Shown here one piece after another: positions 16,047 through 24,159 of a stretch of 64,000 bases of DNA; position 1 is the stretch's first letter; each line of letters starts with the position of its first letter. The translations under genes and the position numbers were made by a program. Origin of the DNA: Planctomycetota bacterium (GTDB lineage: Bacteria; Planctomycetota; Phycisphaerae; Sedimentisphaerales; Anaerobacaceae); NCBI GenBank assembly GCA_030605475.1, contig JAUWIG010000025.1:1-64000 (forward strand), in the 5' to 3' direction. Under the pieces are notes generated by a model. It was not told the DNA's origin and ran no database searches. It saw nothing but the letters and a program-made list of their open reading frames with translations.

Positions 16047-16931
16047 TTAGAAGATTATTGCTGCGTAGCCGACACTGTCGGCGCTTGAGGAGCCCATAGT
16101 GCGGAGCATTACTTCGTTGCTGTTGGTGTGCGCAAGCAAGAGGCCTTCGGTTCTGCCGAGTTTTTTAGCGGCTGCCACCGTCGCGGCTGCGGCGCCAGGA
16201 CCACAGGCATTGCTGTTCTCGGCGGCACTGGTGAGCAAACCCTCAGGCTCAAGCTTCAAGGCCAAATCAATGAACTGCCGGTCGTTGACGCGGCTGGCCC
16301 ACTGCAGGGCCTCCGCTCCCACTCCCATCGGCGTAAAGCCGTAACGCGGGCCGTAATGGGTCAAATCGGTTGAGCCGATACAAACAATCTTCTTGTGCTC
16401 GTCCCTGCCGATGATGTCACCGACGCTTGTACCCAGCACTATCGCCTGCCCGCCTGGCGGGACCAAAATCGGCAGTATCTCTGAGTCGGGAAATAAATAT
16501 TGTATAAACGGGACCTGCACCTCGATACTGTGCTCGGATTTATGTGCTGCCGGCTCGCCGACAGCGGTGCCACCACTCAATATCGCATCGGCCAACTCCT
16601 CATCAACGGCCACTTCACCCAGCGGCGTCATCCAACTGCCGGTGTCATAAACAACCGGCGATTGGCCAAAATAGCCGTGGGCGGCTCCGAATATAACAAA
16701 GGTATGAACCTTTTCGTGCCGCTGTTTTACGGCTGAAAAGACCAAGGCTGCCAGGGCGCCGCTGAAGGCCCAGCCGGCGTGCGGAACAATGCCAGCCACT
16801 ATCGTTTCAGGCAACGATTCGCCTGGCTTTCTCTGCTCAAGGTACTCGTTGATTTCATCTACACAGGAGCCGTGCTGGCCGGGATAAAACTGGCCTGCTA
16901 CAATTGGTTTTCTCGTTTGCATTTTCCCCAT
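16047..16931 (-). CDS. MEMO1-family protein (AmmeMemoRadiSam system protein B)
   Basis: A 294-residue protein of the MEMO family. The start is followed by KPIVAGQFYPG, then VPHAGWAFSG (His51) and SEHSIEVQVPFIQYLFP, with STDLTHYGPRYG later; these His and Asp residues correspond to the metal-binding pocket. In bacteria MEMO-like proteins often sit with AMMECR1 and radical SAM genes, but neither is next to this one. The biochemical role is not established. ATG at 16922 is an alternative start. It is divergent from purE with a short shared promoter region. Confidence 0.9.
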   Translation of the reverse strand: MGKMQTRKPIVAGQFYPGQHGSCVDEINEYLEQRKPGESLPETIVAGIVPHAGWAFSGALAALVFSAVKQRHEKVHTFVIFGAAHGYFGQSPVVYDTGSWMTPLGEVAVDEELADAILSGGTAVGEPAAHKSEHSIEVQVPFIQYLFPDSEILPILVPPGGQAIVLGTSVGDIIGRDEHKKIVCIGSTDLTHYGPRYGFTPMGVGAEALQWASRVNDRQFIDLALKLEPEGLLTSAAENSNACGPGAAAATVAAAKKLGRTEGLLLAHTNSNEVMLRTMGSSSADSVGYAAIIF

Positions 16932-17023
16932 CTATTACTTGCATTTGCGACGTTGGGCAGTTATTATTACGGCATACTTTAGAACTTCGGGATATTGTAA
17001 TCTTAAGGTCGAGAAAAAACAAT

Positions 17024-17527
17024 ATGGTATCTGAAAAGAAAAGTGCCGTAGCGGTAATAATGGGTTCTGACAGCGATATGGCGGTTATGCAAAGCTGCAT
17101 CGAGGGGCTTCGCGATTTCGGTGTAGAGCCGATAGTTCGAATAATTTCAGCACACCGGACGCCACAGATAGCGGCTGAATTTGCTCAAAATGCCGCCAAA
17201 AACGGGATAAAGGTGATTATCGCGGCGGCAGGGATGGCAGCTCATCTGGCTGGTGCCGTGGCGTCACGAACGACGCTGCCTGTTATTGGTGTGCCGATGA
17301 TTTCCGGGTCTGGGCTGGAGGGGATTGATGCATTGCTTAGCACGATGCAGATGCCGCCCGGCGTGCCGGTAGCAACTATGGCTGTCGGAAAAGCAGGGGC
17401 GAAAAACGCTGCAATACTGGCCGTGCAAATCCTGGCCTTGTCCGATGAGGCCTTGGCTGAGAAACTGGCTAAGTTCAAGAAAGAGCAGGAAAAAAAGGTA
17501 ACCGAAAAGGATTCGGCGTTGCAGTGA
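17024..17527 (+). CDS. purE: N5-carboxyaminoimidazole ribonucleotide mutase
   Basis: A 167-residue class I PurE, catalysing carboxyl transfer in N5-CAIR to give CAIR in purine synthesis. [18 protein letters not shown] with the catalytic His, [19 protein letters not shown] and [21 protein letters not shown] are all present. The frame is open upstream, but ATG at 17024 is chosen because homology begins with [10 protein letters not shown] ten residues later. purK is not next to it. The last 20 residues are charged and probably form a short helix. Confidence 0.96.
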   Translation: MVSEKKSAVAVIMGSDSDMAVMQSCIEGLRDFGVEPIVRIISAHRTPQIAAEFAQNAAKNGIKVIIAAAGMAAHLAGAVASRTTLPVIGVPMISGSGLEGIDALLSTMQMPPGVPVATMAVGKAGAKNAAILAVQILALSDEALAEKLAKFKKEQEKKVTEKDSALQ

Positions 17528-17800
17528 AATTAACGGGTCAGAACAACAAAATTCAGAATAGAAATTATCCAGATTTTGAAAAAACGGGGGAAATTTAACC
17601 ACTGATACCTAAGGCACAAGTTACACAGATTAACACAGCATCGCGGAGCGACCTTAACCACAGCAATCAATAATCCACAATTATCAATTGTAATGCTCTT
17701 GACGGATTGGAAAGTTTTGGGTAGGGTGGATAGTCGTTAGTGGTTGGTGAATAGTATTTAGTGAATTGTATTTGGTGAATAATGTCTGAGGCACCTTTCT
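17528..17800. other. Intergenic region, no gene
   Basis: No coding potential is seen. It includes a fragment of a dispersed repeat near 17600-17640 (CCACTGATACCTAAGGCACA followed by ACACAGATTAACACAG) and AT-rich near-repeats of GTTAGTGGTTGGTGAATAG around 17735-17780. Confidence 0.6.
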
Positions 17801-18085
17801 ATGGAATCATCCAGCTTACAAGAATTAGAACAAATTCCCGGCGTTGGTAAAACTATTGCCCAGGATATGCAGAATATCGGCATCCATTCTATTGACGCTC
17901 TTAAGGGCCTCCAAGCTGAGTAGCTTTATGATAGACTCTGTGAGTTTAAGGCCTCTCCAGCCTGCCCTGAGCCTGCCTGTGGTGAGCTTGTCGAACCAGT
18001 CGAATGGGTCGAAGGGAGATACGCTTCGAATACCGAGCATGATCCTGAACTGTTAAAATGGGAGAACTGGAAAGATAAGGAATAA
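17801..18085 (+). pseudogene. Broken Cdd1-like (helix-hairpin-helix) gene with repeat insertion
   Basis: The frame starts with an HhH segment (LEQIPGVGKTIAQDM) like pathogenicity-locus Cdd1 proteins, then meets TAG at 17921-17923 after GLQAE. Past the stop the same frame reads LYDRLCEFK and ends EHDPELLKWENWKDKE, the conserved Cdd1 C terminus. Between these, where the family has a Cys-rich RCVLY.FRCAVYFA-type segment, the sequence is instead a dispersed repeat (GCCTGCCCTGAGCC to GGTCGAAGGG) that translates as SPACPEPACGELVEPVEWV. So the gene has a nonsense codon and an in-frame repeat replacing its core. Family comparison is from memory. Confidence 0.8.
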
Positions 18086-18250
18086 CTAACTGCTCACGTG
18101 GAGGCAAAAGCAACCGGGGCTGCCTCACCAGATGCGTCGAACTGCTCCGGGACCAGACAAAGACAAGTTGTGACATTAAGATGGGGTCGTTTGTATAAAG
18201 AATAGGGCTTGCCCCTTTAATTTTCGCTGAAGTTATTCGAAAAGTTATGT

Positions 18251-19963
18251 ATGAACACTGACGATGAGACTCTATTCCGAGAATACGAACGCCAGCTTGA
18301 CGAACATCATAAAACGCTGGAGTTATGGTCAAAGCCGCGTGCCGAGGCGATTTATGCTGCGTTGACGATTTCGGATGCCATTTTCTTGGTTCCGATGTTG
18401 AGCGAAACACCGCCAGTGATGACGGGCGGATTTGGGCAATTTTTAAAGCAGTCAGAGGAGGGTGTAACACAAGCGCTGCGTTGGCTCTGTAGTGAAGGAG
18501 GAACTAGCGTAAAAAGTATATCCGATCACGACCTAATCGCGGCAGCGCATAAATACACGCTTTTTGCTTCGGAATACATAACTATCGCAGACTTTCACAT
18601 GATGTATGGACGCGGCCTTGCCGAAGTAACAATTGATGATGCCAACAAGACGGTGACATTTAACTCTAAGCCTGGGCCAGGGCAAAGCGATATATCAGCT
18701 TGGCATGAGCTGGTGCGAGACCAAAGCCACCGTGGGATGGATCTCGCGTTGGGGATGAAAGCAGCAGATATGACTCACTCACTTCGCGCGATTACTAGTA
18801 TCGAATATGAATTGGTCGAGGAACGTATCGTTCTTGCCCCCTTGCCAGATGACCTTGTTCCTAGTCTTGGAGAAATGCTTCTTCCAACAAGGGGACTTGA
18901 ACATGTTCCTCTTCCTGCAGGTACCGAATTGATGGGCTTTACTATCGATGACTTTTGGAGTTTCATAGGTGTGGTAACTGCATGGAGTCACGCCGCCTTT
19001 ATGCGATATACGTACTGTGTGAGGCAAGAAATTCCGCAGCACGAGTGTATGCCAACACAGTTGGTGGACAGAGCAGTTTTTGTTGAGCAGGTTTCCCGGC
19101 TGGGCAATCTGGATGCAGCAAAAACTAAGGCGGTTCTAAATCGTTTGACATACCAGCCAGGCCCGAAAGCCGATATTCTGCTCACGCCATTTCTTTGTGG
19201 CGATAATAAGATTGCCTGGAGTCCTACAGTAGTTATGAAGACGAGACATGAGCGGAACCTGTTGAAGGTCATGTCACGTGGCCCCAAGGATATGAGCGAT
19301 TATGCAGCAACAGTTAATGGACGCCGTGATAAACCGCTTGCACGGTTGATAGGTGCCGAGTTCAACAAACACGGATACCAGTATAAGCTTGGGGAACCGA
19401 TCACAGCAGGTGGAGAAGAAACCGACGTTGATGTTCTCCTATGGCTTTCTGTTAAACCTGCTGAACTACTAATAATAGAGGCAAAAGCAATCTTGCCTCC
19501 AGACGAGATTAATGAAGTTAACGATGCGAAAAAGGTTATGCTAAAGGCTCAGGAGCAAGTGCTGTGTGCAATTCGAATCTTAAAGGCAATGCCCATTGAA
19601 GAGAAGCAGCGGAAGTTTAAATTTGTTCCTTGGGAGAAGATAAAGAATTATATTGGAATGGTGCTTACGACCGACGCTGAACCGCACACACAAATTGATC
19701 CGAAACGAGTGCCGGTGATTTCCCTCAACACGCTTCGTTCGAGAATCCGGTTGCGAGACTTCCGAAGCCCACAGCGTTTGTGGCAGACCTGTGTAGATCG
19801 CCCATGGGTAAGAAATGAGATTGAGGAGTGCGAGGAGAAGCACATCGACGTCAATGTCGGGGAATTGACCTATCGGTTGCCTGGTCGCATTGTCAAGACA
19901 AAAGCAGACAAAGTCGGAAAATCGAAAATACAAACGTTGATAAGGCGAACCATAGGCGGATAA
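18251..19963 (+). CDS. Hypothetical protein with PD-(D/E)XK-like nuclease motif
   Basis: A 570-residue soluble protein of no family I recognise. Around residues 388-415 it has EETDVDVLLWLS followed after a short loop by LLIIEAKAIL, the D...ExK arrangement of a PD-(D/E)XK nuclease core, with a Gln/Glu-rich helix after it (KAQEQVLCAIRIL). The large N-terminal part (about 1-330) has no recognised motif. A possible promoter lies upstream (GTGACA, then TATAAA at 18194-18199). It is followed 53 bp later by a smaller gene with a HEPN-like pattern. A nuclease-like protein with a HEPN-like partner could be a defence or stress module; this is inference. Confidence 0.65.
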   Translation: MNTDDETLFREYERQLDEHHKTLELWSKPRAEAIYAALTISDAIFLVPMLSETPPVMTGGFGQFLKQSEEGVTQALRWLCSEGGTSVKSISDHDLIAAAHKYTLFASEYITIADFHMMYGRGLAEVTIDDANKTVTFNSKPGPGQSDISAWHELVRDQSHRGMDLALGMKAADMTHSLRAITSIEYELVEERIVLAPLPDDLVPSLGEMLLPTRGLEHVPLPAGTELMGFTIDDFWSFIGVVTAWSHAAFMRYTYCVRQEIPQHECMPTQLVDRAVFVEQVSRLGNLDAAKTKAVLNRLTYQPGPKADILLTPFLCGDNKIAWSPTVVMKTRHERNLLKVMSRGPKDMSDYAATVNGRRDKPLARLIGAEFNKHGYQYKLGEPITAGGEETDVDVLLWLSVKPAELLIIEAKAILPPDEINEVNDAKKVMLKAQEQVLCAIRILKAMPIEEKQRKFKFVPWEKIKNYIGMVLTTDAEPHTQIDPKRVPVISLNTLRSRIRLRDFRSPQRLWQTCVDRPWVRNEIEECEEKHIDVNVGELTYRLPGRIVKTKADKVGKSKIQTLIRRTIGG

Positions 19964-20016
19964 ATATTGAAGAATCAAACAGACTGTATAATTATTGTGG
20001 GGCCGAAGGATAGCAT

Positions 20017-20664
20017 ATGACTAAATGGAATTTTTCAGAGTTGAGCAAGCTGTGTAAAGAAAAAGGGATACCTGATTCAAAAATATATCAAAACTCTTTG
20101 GATTGGCGTTGGAAACGTGCAGATTATCATGCAGAGATGGCATCAAAAGTATGGTCTGACTTGTTCAAAGATCCTTTCAGTTTCGTAGATCAGCGTTGTT
20201 ATGAGGCAATTTTTTCTTATGAGGCGCAAGTTGAGTCTTGTGTGCAATCACTACACTCCTTGGCAGATATACTATCACAGGTAATAAATGTTGTAGTTTT
20301 AGGCAATAAGTTTCAAGAAGACCATGCTTCTATCAAAAAAGTAGTGAAGATAATGGAACAAGAGGGTATTGCTCCTGATGTCGCTAAAAGTACAAAGCAG
20401 TTGCTAGATGACAAATTATTCAATTATATCGAAGCATTTTGCAACACTATCAAACACAGACGTCTCATCAAAACAAATTTTCGTGCTGAGTATGGTGAAA
20501 ATGCAAGGAATAAAAGTGGATTGCTATTTGAAGAGTTCATATTCAAAGGCACCACCTACCCTCAAACATGGGGCAGCGATATTTTAGAAAAACACAGATT
20601 CCATCTTCTTGATCTCATTACAGAAATTGGTTTGAATATTAATAAATTCGTAGCAACAGCTTAA
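20017..20664 (+). CDS. Hypothetical helical protein, HEPN-like pattern
   Basis: A 215-residue mostly helical protein. FCNTIKHRRLI at about residues 141-151 resembles the Asn-x-x-Lys-His-Arg stretch found in some HEPN-type families such as Cthe_2314. The N terminus is charged and rich in aromatics (LDWRWKRADYHAEMASKVW). No signal peptide is seen. Its base composition is lower in G+C than nearby genes. It lies 53 bp after the nuclease-like gene and probably shares its transcript. The HEPN assignment is tentative. Confidence 0.55.
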   Translation: MTKWNFSELSKLCKEKGIPDSKIYQNSLDWRWKRADYHAEMASKVWSDLFKDPFSFVDQRCYEAIFSYEAQVESCVQSLHSLADILSQVINVVVLGNKFQEDHASIKKVVKIMEQEGIAPDVAKSTKQLLDDKLFNYIEAFCNTIKHRRLIKTNFRAEYGENARNKSGLLFEEFIFKGTTYPQTWGSDILEKHRFHLLDLITEIGLNINKFVATA

Positions 20665-20790
20665 AACTCATTTAAGTAATGCCGAACAAGGCGATAGTCA
20701 GAAAAATAACCCCGGCCAGAGGACGGGGGTAAACATAACAGCATAAATCCCCAGGATGGCCAAAAAAGGTGCTTTTTTAGCCGTTTTTTC

Positions 20791-20819
20791 TTGACTTTTG
20801 TTTGAAAATGTGTTAAAAT
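20791..20819 (+). promoter_or_regulatory. Promoter-like sequence, copy 1
   Basis: TTGACT at 20791-20796 and TAAAAT at 20814-20819 are separated by 17 bases. The whole 29 bases and the flanking CCCGT recur at 21267-21295 and, with two changes, at 50340-50368 on the minus strand. Conservation of both boxes and spacing supports a real sigma-70-type promoter. Nothing coding follows directly; a candidate RNA does. Confidence 0.75.
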
Positions 20820-20825
20820 CCCCGT

Positions 20826-21264
20826 AATCTATGCTTAATTATTTTTGAACTCTCCGCGTTCTCTGTGGCTAAAAATAAAAAAATCTACACCTCAAAGCCC
20901 TCTTTCAAAAACCATGATTCTTAAACCCCCATTCTCAAATCCTCAACTAAAAAACCCCCTGACTCCCAAATCCCCCCTTCAAAAACCATTGATTCTCAAA
21001 CCCTCGATTCTTAGTGTAGTATATTAGTATATACGCATATACTAATATACTTCTGTACCCTAAACCCAAACCCCATAAACACCGGAACACACCCATTTAA
21101 ACTTTACCCAAAAAAAGAAAATAAGTTCGTAGTCCTTTTGATTAATCAAAAGGACTATATCCTTGTCTAATAAAATCTCAGCGGTAAAACTTCTTTCGAG
21201 TATCAAACAACGAACAATGAACTACAAACTATGAACTAAAAGTGCGCAAAAAAGCGCACTTTTT
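20826..21264 (+). ncRNA. Candidate non-coding RNA between promoter and terminator
   Basis: Predicted from position only: it starts about seven bases after promoter-like copy 1 and ends at a GC stem followed by a short T-run. The interior has no credible ORF and is depleted in G on this strand. It holds two strong inverted repeats: GTATATTAGTATAT / ATATACTAATATAC and the palindrome GTCCTTTTGATT/AATCAAAAGGAC. No known RNA family is recognised. A leaderless or failed mobile element is the main alternative. Confidence 0.35.
21237..21264 (+). terminator. Terminator-like hairpin
   Basis: AAAAGTGCGC, loop AAAAAA, GCGCACTTTTT: a ten-base stem ending in a T-run. The TTGACT of promoter-like copy 2 begins three bases later, so one transcript appears to end just as another begins. 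Confidence 0.7.
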
Positions 21265-21266
21265 AG

Positions 21267-21295
21267 TTGACTTTTGTTTGAAAATGTGTTAAAAT
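21267..21295 (+). promoter_or_regulatory. Promoter-like sequence, copy 2
   Basis: TTGACT (21267-21272), 17-base spacer, TAAAAT (21290-21295), identical over the core to copy 1. It is followed by a GCCTGCC...GGCAGGC-type hairpin region (21309-21340) and then by the NKPNF/KPNQTQ repeat. Confidence 0.75.
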
Positions 21296-21439
21296 TCCCG
21301 TATGTTTTGCCTGCCCCTTAGGGGCCAGCAGGCCCAGCCAAATTCTATTAAACCTCGTTTGGAGCATTTGAAAATTTGATTTTCGTATTTGTTTCGGATT
21401 TCGATATTAGGATTTCGGATTTCAACCATTCTGGTTGTT

Positions 21440-21640
21440 TTATGCAAAACAAACCCAATTTCCGAAAAGCCAGAATGAACTTAAACTTCTATTTAACAAA
21501 GGATTATGAAAATAAACCACGCCTTCGGACTCCGCCAAAACAAACCCAATCAAACCCAATCCCCCAGCGCGATACGCAATACGCAATACGAGATACGAGA
21601 TACAAACCCAATCAAACCCAATCTTGTCCGCCGGAGTTTA
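21440..21640 (+). repeat. Dispersed KPNQTQ-type repeat, copy 1
   Basis: The sequence GCAAAACAAACCCAATTT (from 21443), AAAGGATTATGAAAATAAACC, CCTTCGGACTCCG and AAACAAACCCAATCAAACCC is shared, in the same order, with the reverse complement of 49960-50107. It can be read as a peptide with MQNKPNF and KQTQSNP, but both reading frame and length differ between copies, so it is treated as a dispersed repeat. It ends in ATACGCAATACGAGATACG-type short tandem units (21565-21605). Confidence 0.75.
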
Positions 21641-21699
21641 CCCCTCCGTTTGTATGGGGAGGGCGGATTCGAAAGGCATGCTGGCGGGTAAACTTTGCG

Positions 21700-22302
21700 T
21701 CAATTTCCACGGGGTCTGCGCAGGCGCATCAAACATACGCCGAGGAGCAAGAGTGTTGCTGTGGCCGGTTCGGGAATTGTAATTATAAGCTCGAAGCTGT
21801 TTAAGGTGCCGGTGTCCGACCAAAACATATCGTGGATTTGCAGCCGCCAAATGCCCCAGGCCTGCTCGTTATCAAATTTAGAAAGTTCGTAGGGTTCAAT
21901 AGGCTTAAATCGGCCGGTAAAAGGCGGCTCGGCCTGCTTAATCGACTCTTGTGCTTCATCATCAAATATGGTGTTCGTGTAATTTGGATATACAGAGAAC
22001 TCCTTTTCGACATCATACATATTCAAGCACAAAGGGGTTCCGGCCGGGCTTTGCAGAAAAATTTGCAAATCAAATACGTTGGTGTGTGTCAAACTGATAC
22101 CGACATCGAGGTCACTGATAAGAATATTGTCGGTAATCTTTATAATTGCATCGTCCATCCAGCTTTTGTCAAGGATGGGCAGGTCGAAGTCGTCACCATA
22201 AGTATAGACCGAGTGGGCAAAGGCAGAGCCGCCCCATCCCCCCACTACAATTACAAGAATCGCAACAATCCGTTGCACTGCGCTGCGAGCATCCTTTCTC
22301 AA
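21700..22302 (-). CDS. Exported PEP-CTERM protein with P/Homo B-like domain
   Basis: A 200-residue secreted protein. It has an N-terminal signal peptide (about residues 11-30, ending SAFA), then a beta-rich domain with LDVGISLTHTNVFDLQIFLQSPAGT and AWGIWRLQIHDMFWSDTGTLNSFEL patterns, which match the proprotein-convertase P domain. The C terminus has IPEPATATLLLLGVCLMRLRR, a PEP-CTERM sorting signal: PEP motif, hydrophobic helix, basic tail. It is presumably processed by an exosortase and exported to the cell surface or matrix. No protease domain is attached; the P domain alone may bind or stabilise another protein. Confidence 0.85.
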   Translation of the reverse strand: MRKDARSAVQRIVAILVIVVGGWGGSAFAHSVYTYGDDFDLPILDKSWMDDAIIKITDNILISDLDVGISLTHTNVFDLQIFLQSPAGTPLCLNMYDVEKEFSVYPNYTNTIFDDEAQESIKQAEPPFTGRFKPIEPYELSKFDNEQAWGIWRLQIHDMFWSDTGTLNSFELIITIPEPATATLLLLGVCLMRLRRPRGN

Positions 22303-22548
22303 TTAACCGGCAAATTTTAGCAAACAACTATCACCCGGCCAATCCCGCTTATGCGGTGGAAATTATAGCCTTATCGGACGTTGCTGGCGAATAAAAAAAT
22401 ATTTTTTTTGCTGGAGGATTAAGATTGCCGTTCCTGTAAAAACAGGAATCCAGAAAAATGACTATATAGTGGATTCCCGCTACCCGCTTCTGCGGGCACA
22501 AGTCCGCCTTACGTATGGCGGACAAGTTTCGCGGGAATGACATAAATG
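22303..22548. repeat. Intergenic region with inverted dispersed repeat
   Basis: No gene is seen. From about 22426 to 22545 is an inverted element: TTGCCGTTCCTGTAAAAACA, GGATTCCCGC and, at the far end, GCGGGAATGACAT. Inside it CGCCTTACGTATGGCGGAC is a smaller hairpin. The ends look like the widespread GGATTCCCGC...GCGGGAATGACA type of bacterial repeat. It abuts the stop of the ParA-fusion gene and may also act as its terminator. Confidence 0.6.
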
Positions 22549-23763
22549 TCATTTTACTTCAACGACCGAGTTGGATTCGCCGAACGGATTCAGTTCCGTT
22601 AGCTCGTTGTATGGGTCCTGCTGCCACTGGCCGTCCACGACCAGGCGGTAGCGATATTTGCCTGGCAGCAGGCTCAGTTTGGTCTGCCATACGCCGCTTT
22701 TGCCCACTTTTTCCATCGCCGTTTTTGACGGCTGCCAATTATTGAAGTCACCGGCAATCTGAACACTGCCGGCACGCGGATAGAGGGTTACAAAAACAAC
22801 CGCATCGTTTATCTGATTGACGCCATAATAGTCAGAAAGCTTGGCGCTGAGGTCGGCCGGCTGTGGTTCTTCGGTTTCTGGAGCTTGCACAGTCTTTACG
22901 GCCGGCTTTGCAGCCTGCAGTAACTCATCAGCGGTGCTGCTAATCGTCTCGAGCTGGTCGGCTAAGGAGTCGACAATCTCGCGGCGTTGCTGCCTGGCCT
23001 CCGAGCCAATAACTTCTTTAGCCAGTTCACGGAAATCCACCCGCCCCTTGCTGTTAGGGTCGTATTCACCGATGGGCTGACCAAAACTGGCTGCCTCCTT
23101 GATTTTGGTATTGAAATTAACAGTTGTTGTGAACATTTTGTCGGCGAAGTGCGTGCGCAACTCGGCCAAAATTTCTCTGGCCATCTTCGTTCTTATGTCA
23201 TACATACTGGCAAGGACCCCGACATTTACATGCTGGTTGCATCGTTCACAAAGAATATTGAGGGTCTCAAGCTGCTTGCTCAAACCGTGCAGCGAAAAGT
23301 AGCCGGTCTCAACAGGGACAATGACGTCGGTAGCAGCCCTTAGTGCATTGAAGGTTAACAGACTCACCGCTGGGGGACAATCGATTATTACATAATCGTA
23401 TTCGCCCTTCACTTCGCTCAGAACATTTTTCAGACAACATTCTCGCTCGGCAATTCCAGTCATTTGCTGCTCGAATGCAGAAAGGTCTATACTGGCTGGC
23501 GCCAACTCCAATCTGTCGCTAATCTCCCAGAGTATCTCTGTCAGCTTTATCGGCTCGTTTCTGCTCTTGCTTATCAGCACATCATAGATGCTCTGCTCAA
23601 TCTGCTCCTCTGGCACGGCAAGGCCTACGGCACAATGCGACTGCGGGTCCATATCGACCAGCAACGTTCTCTGGCCCAATTCCGCAAGGGCACTTGCGAG
23701 ATTTATCGATGCCGTTGTCTTACCACAACCGCCTTTTTGATTAACAACCGCTACAGTTCTCAT
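22549..23763 (-). CDS. ParA-family ATPase fused to a glycogen-binding (CBM48-like) domain
   Basis: 404 residues from ATG at 23763, chosen because homology starts with MRTVAVVNQKGGCGKTT. Residues 1-255 are a ParA/Soj ATPase: deviant Walker A KGGCGKTT, LLVDMDPQSHCAVGL and VIIDCPPAVSLLT. A linker (about 260-320) is helical and Pro/Glu-rich. Residues 325-404 form an E-set/AMPK-type glycogen-binding domain: VQIAGDFNNWQP, GVWQTKLSLLPGKYRYRLVV and DGQWQQDPYNE. ParA proteins position DNA or large complexes on a surface; the extra domain suggests glycogen or another polysaccharide as cargo or anchor. No parB or parS is seen. The pairing of these domains is unusual. Confidence 0.9.
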   Translation of the reverse strand: MRTVAVVNQKGGCGKTTASINLASALAELGQRTLLVDMDPQSHCAVGLAVPEEQIEQSIYDVLISKSRNEPIKLTEILWEISDRLELAPASIDLSAFEQQMTGIAERECCLKNVLSEVKGEYDYVIIDCPPAVSLLTFNALRAATDVIVPVETGYFSLHGLSKQLETLNILCERCNQHVNVGVLASMYDIRTKMAREILAELRTHFADKMFTTTVNFNTKIKEAASFGQPIGEYDPNSKGRVDFRELAKEVIGSEARQQRREIVDSLADQLETISSTADELLQAAKPAVKTVQAPETEEPQPADLSAKLSDYYGVNQINDAVVFVTLYPRAGSVQIAGDFNNWQPSKTAMEKVGKSGVWQTKLSLLPGKYRYRLVVDGQWQQDPYNELTELNPFGESNSVVEVK

Positions 23764-24159
23764 AGTCTCTCTCCAGTTCCGGGTTCCCATCTTGCGATCT
23801 ACCACAAAAACTCCAAACGCAGTTTTTTGCGTTTTGGAAGCCTCGCAAAATGGTGGTCCCTCTTAATAAATGACAGTCTGAAAAACCCCATTTAGCCGCA
23901 AAAAACCTCTTTTCAATGCTAAAAACAGCTAATTACCCATTTATGTTATTCGGCAAAGCAACATAAAAAACTTTATCTTTTTATGGGACCAGCCGATAAA
24001 AACCGCAAATAACAGTGCAAATAAAGGGGATTTTTCGCTGCTTATGGCGTCAAAGTGTGGTTAAAAAACGCAAAAAAGTGTAAAAAACAAAAAATCAGTG
24101 CTGAAATTTGCGTTTCAGGCACAATTTGGTGTATTTATTCGGTAGAATCCAACGCTTCC
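23764..24159. other. Intergenic region upstream of the ParA fusion
   Basis: No gene is seen in 396 bases. From 23780 to 23859 is a repeat (GGGTTCCCATCTTGCGA, CTCCAAACGCAG, TTGCGTTTTGGAAGCCTCGC, AAAATGGTGGTCC) homologous to the centre of the long hairpin at 63201-63314. The rest is A-rich, including near-repeats of AAAAACGCAAAAAAGTGTAAAA around 24063-24095. Confidence 0.65.

Larger units (their letters stand above)
20665..21699. other. Gene-free region of promoters, hairpins and dispersed repeats
   Basis: About 1 kb with no convincing gene. In order it holds the hairpin-GTAAAC repeat copy 4 (20710-20734), a stem GGCCAAAAAAGGTGCTTTTT (from 20759), promoter-like copy 1 (20791-20819), a G-poor C/A-rich stretch (20850-21010) with two near-repeats beginning CAAAAACCAT, a 14-bp inverted repeat (21020-21051), a perfect 24-bp palindrome (about 21132-21155), a terminator-like hairpin (21237-21264), promoter-like copy 2 (21267-21295), and a repeat translated as NKPNF...KPNQTQ (21440-21640). 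Confidence 0.8.

Noticed and set aside
17921-17923. TAG read as pyrrolysine or another recoded residue
   Set aside because: No Pyl machinery is seen, and the same gene also has its core replaced by a repeat, so decay is simpler.
21376-21804. Frame with NKPNF and KPNQTQ as a protein gene
   Set aside because: The same DNA recurs at 49960-50107 in another frame and length; it is a dispersed repeat.
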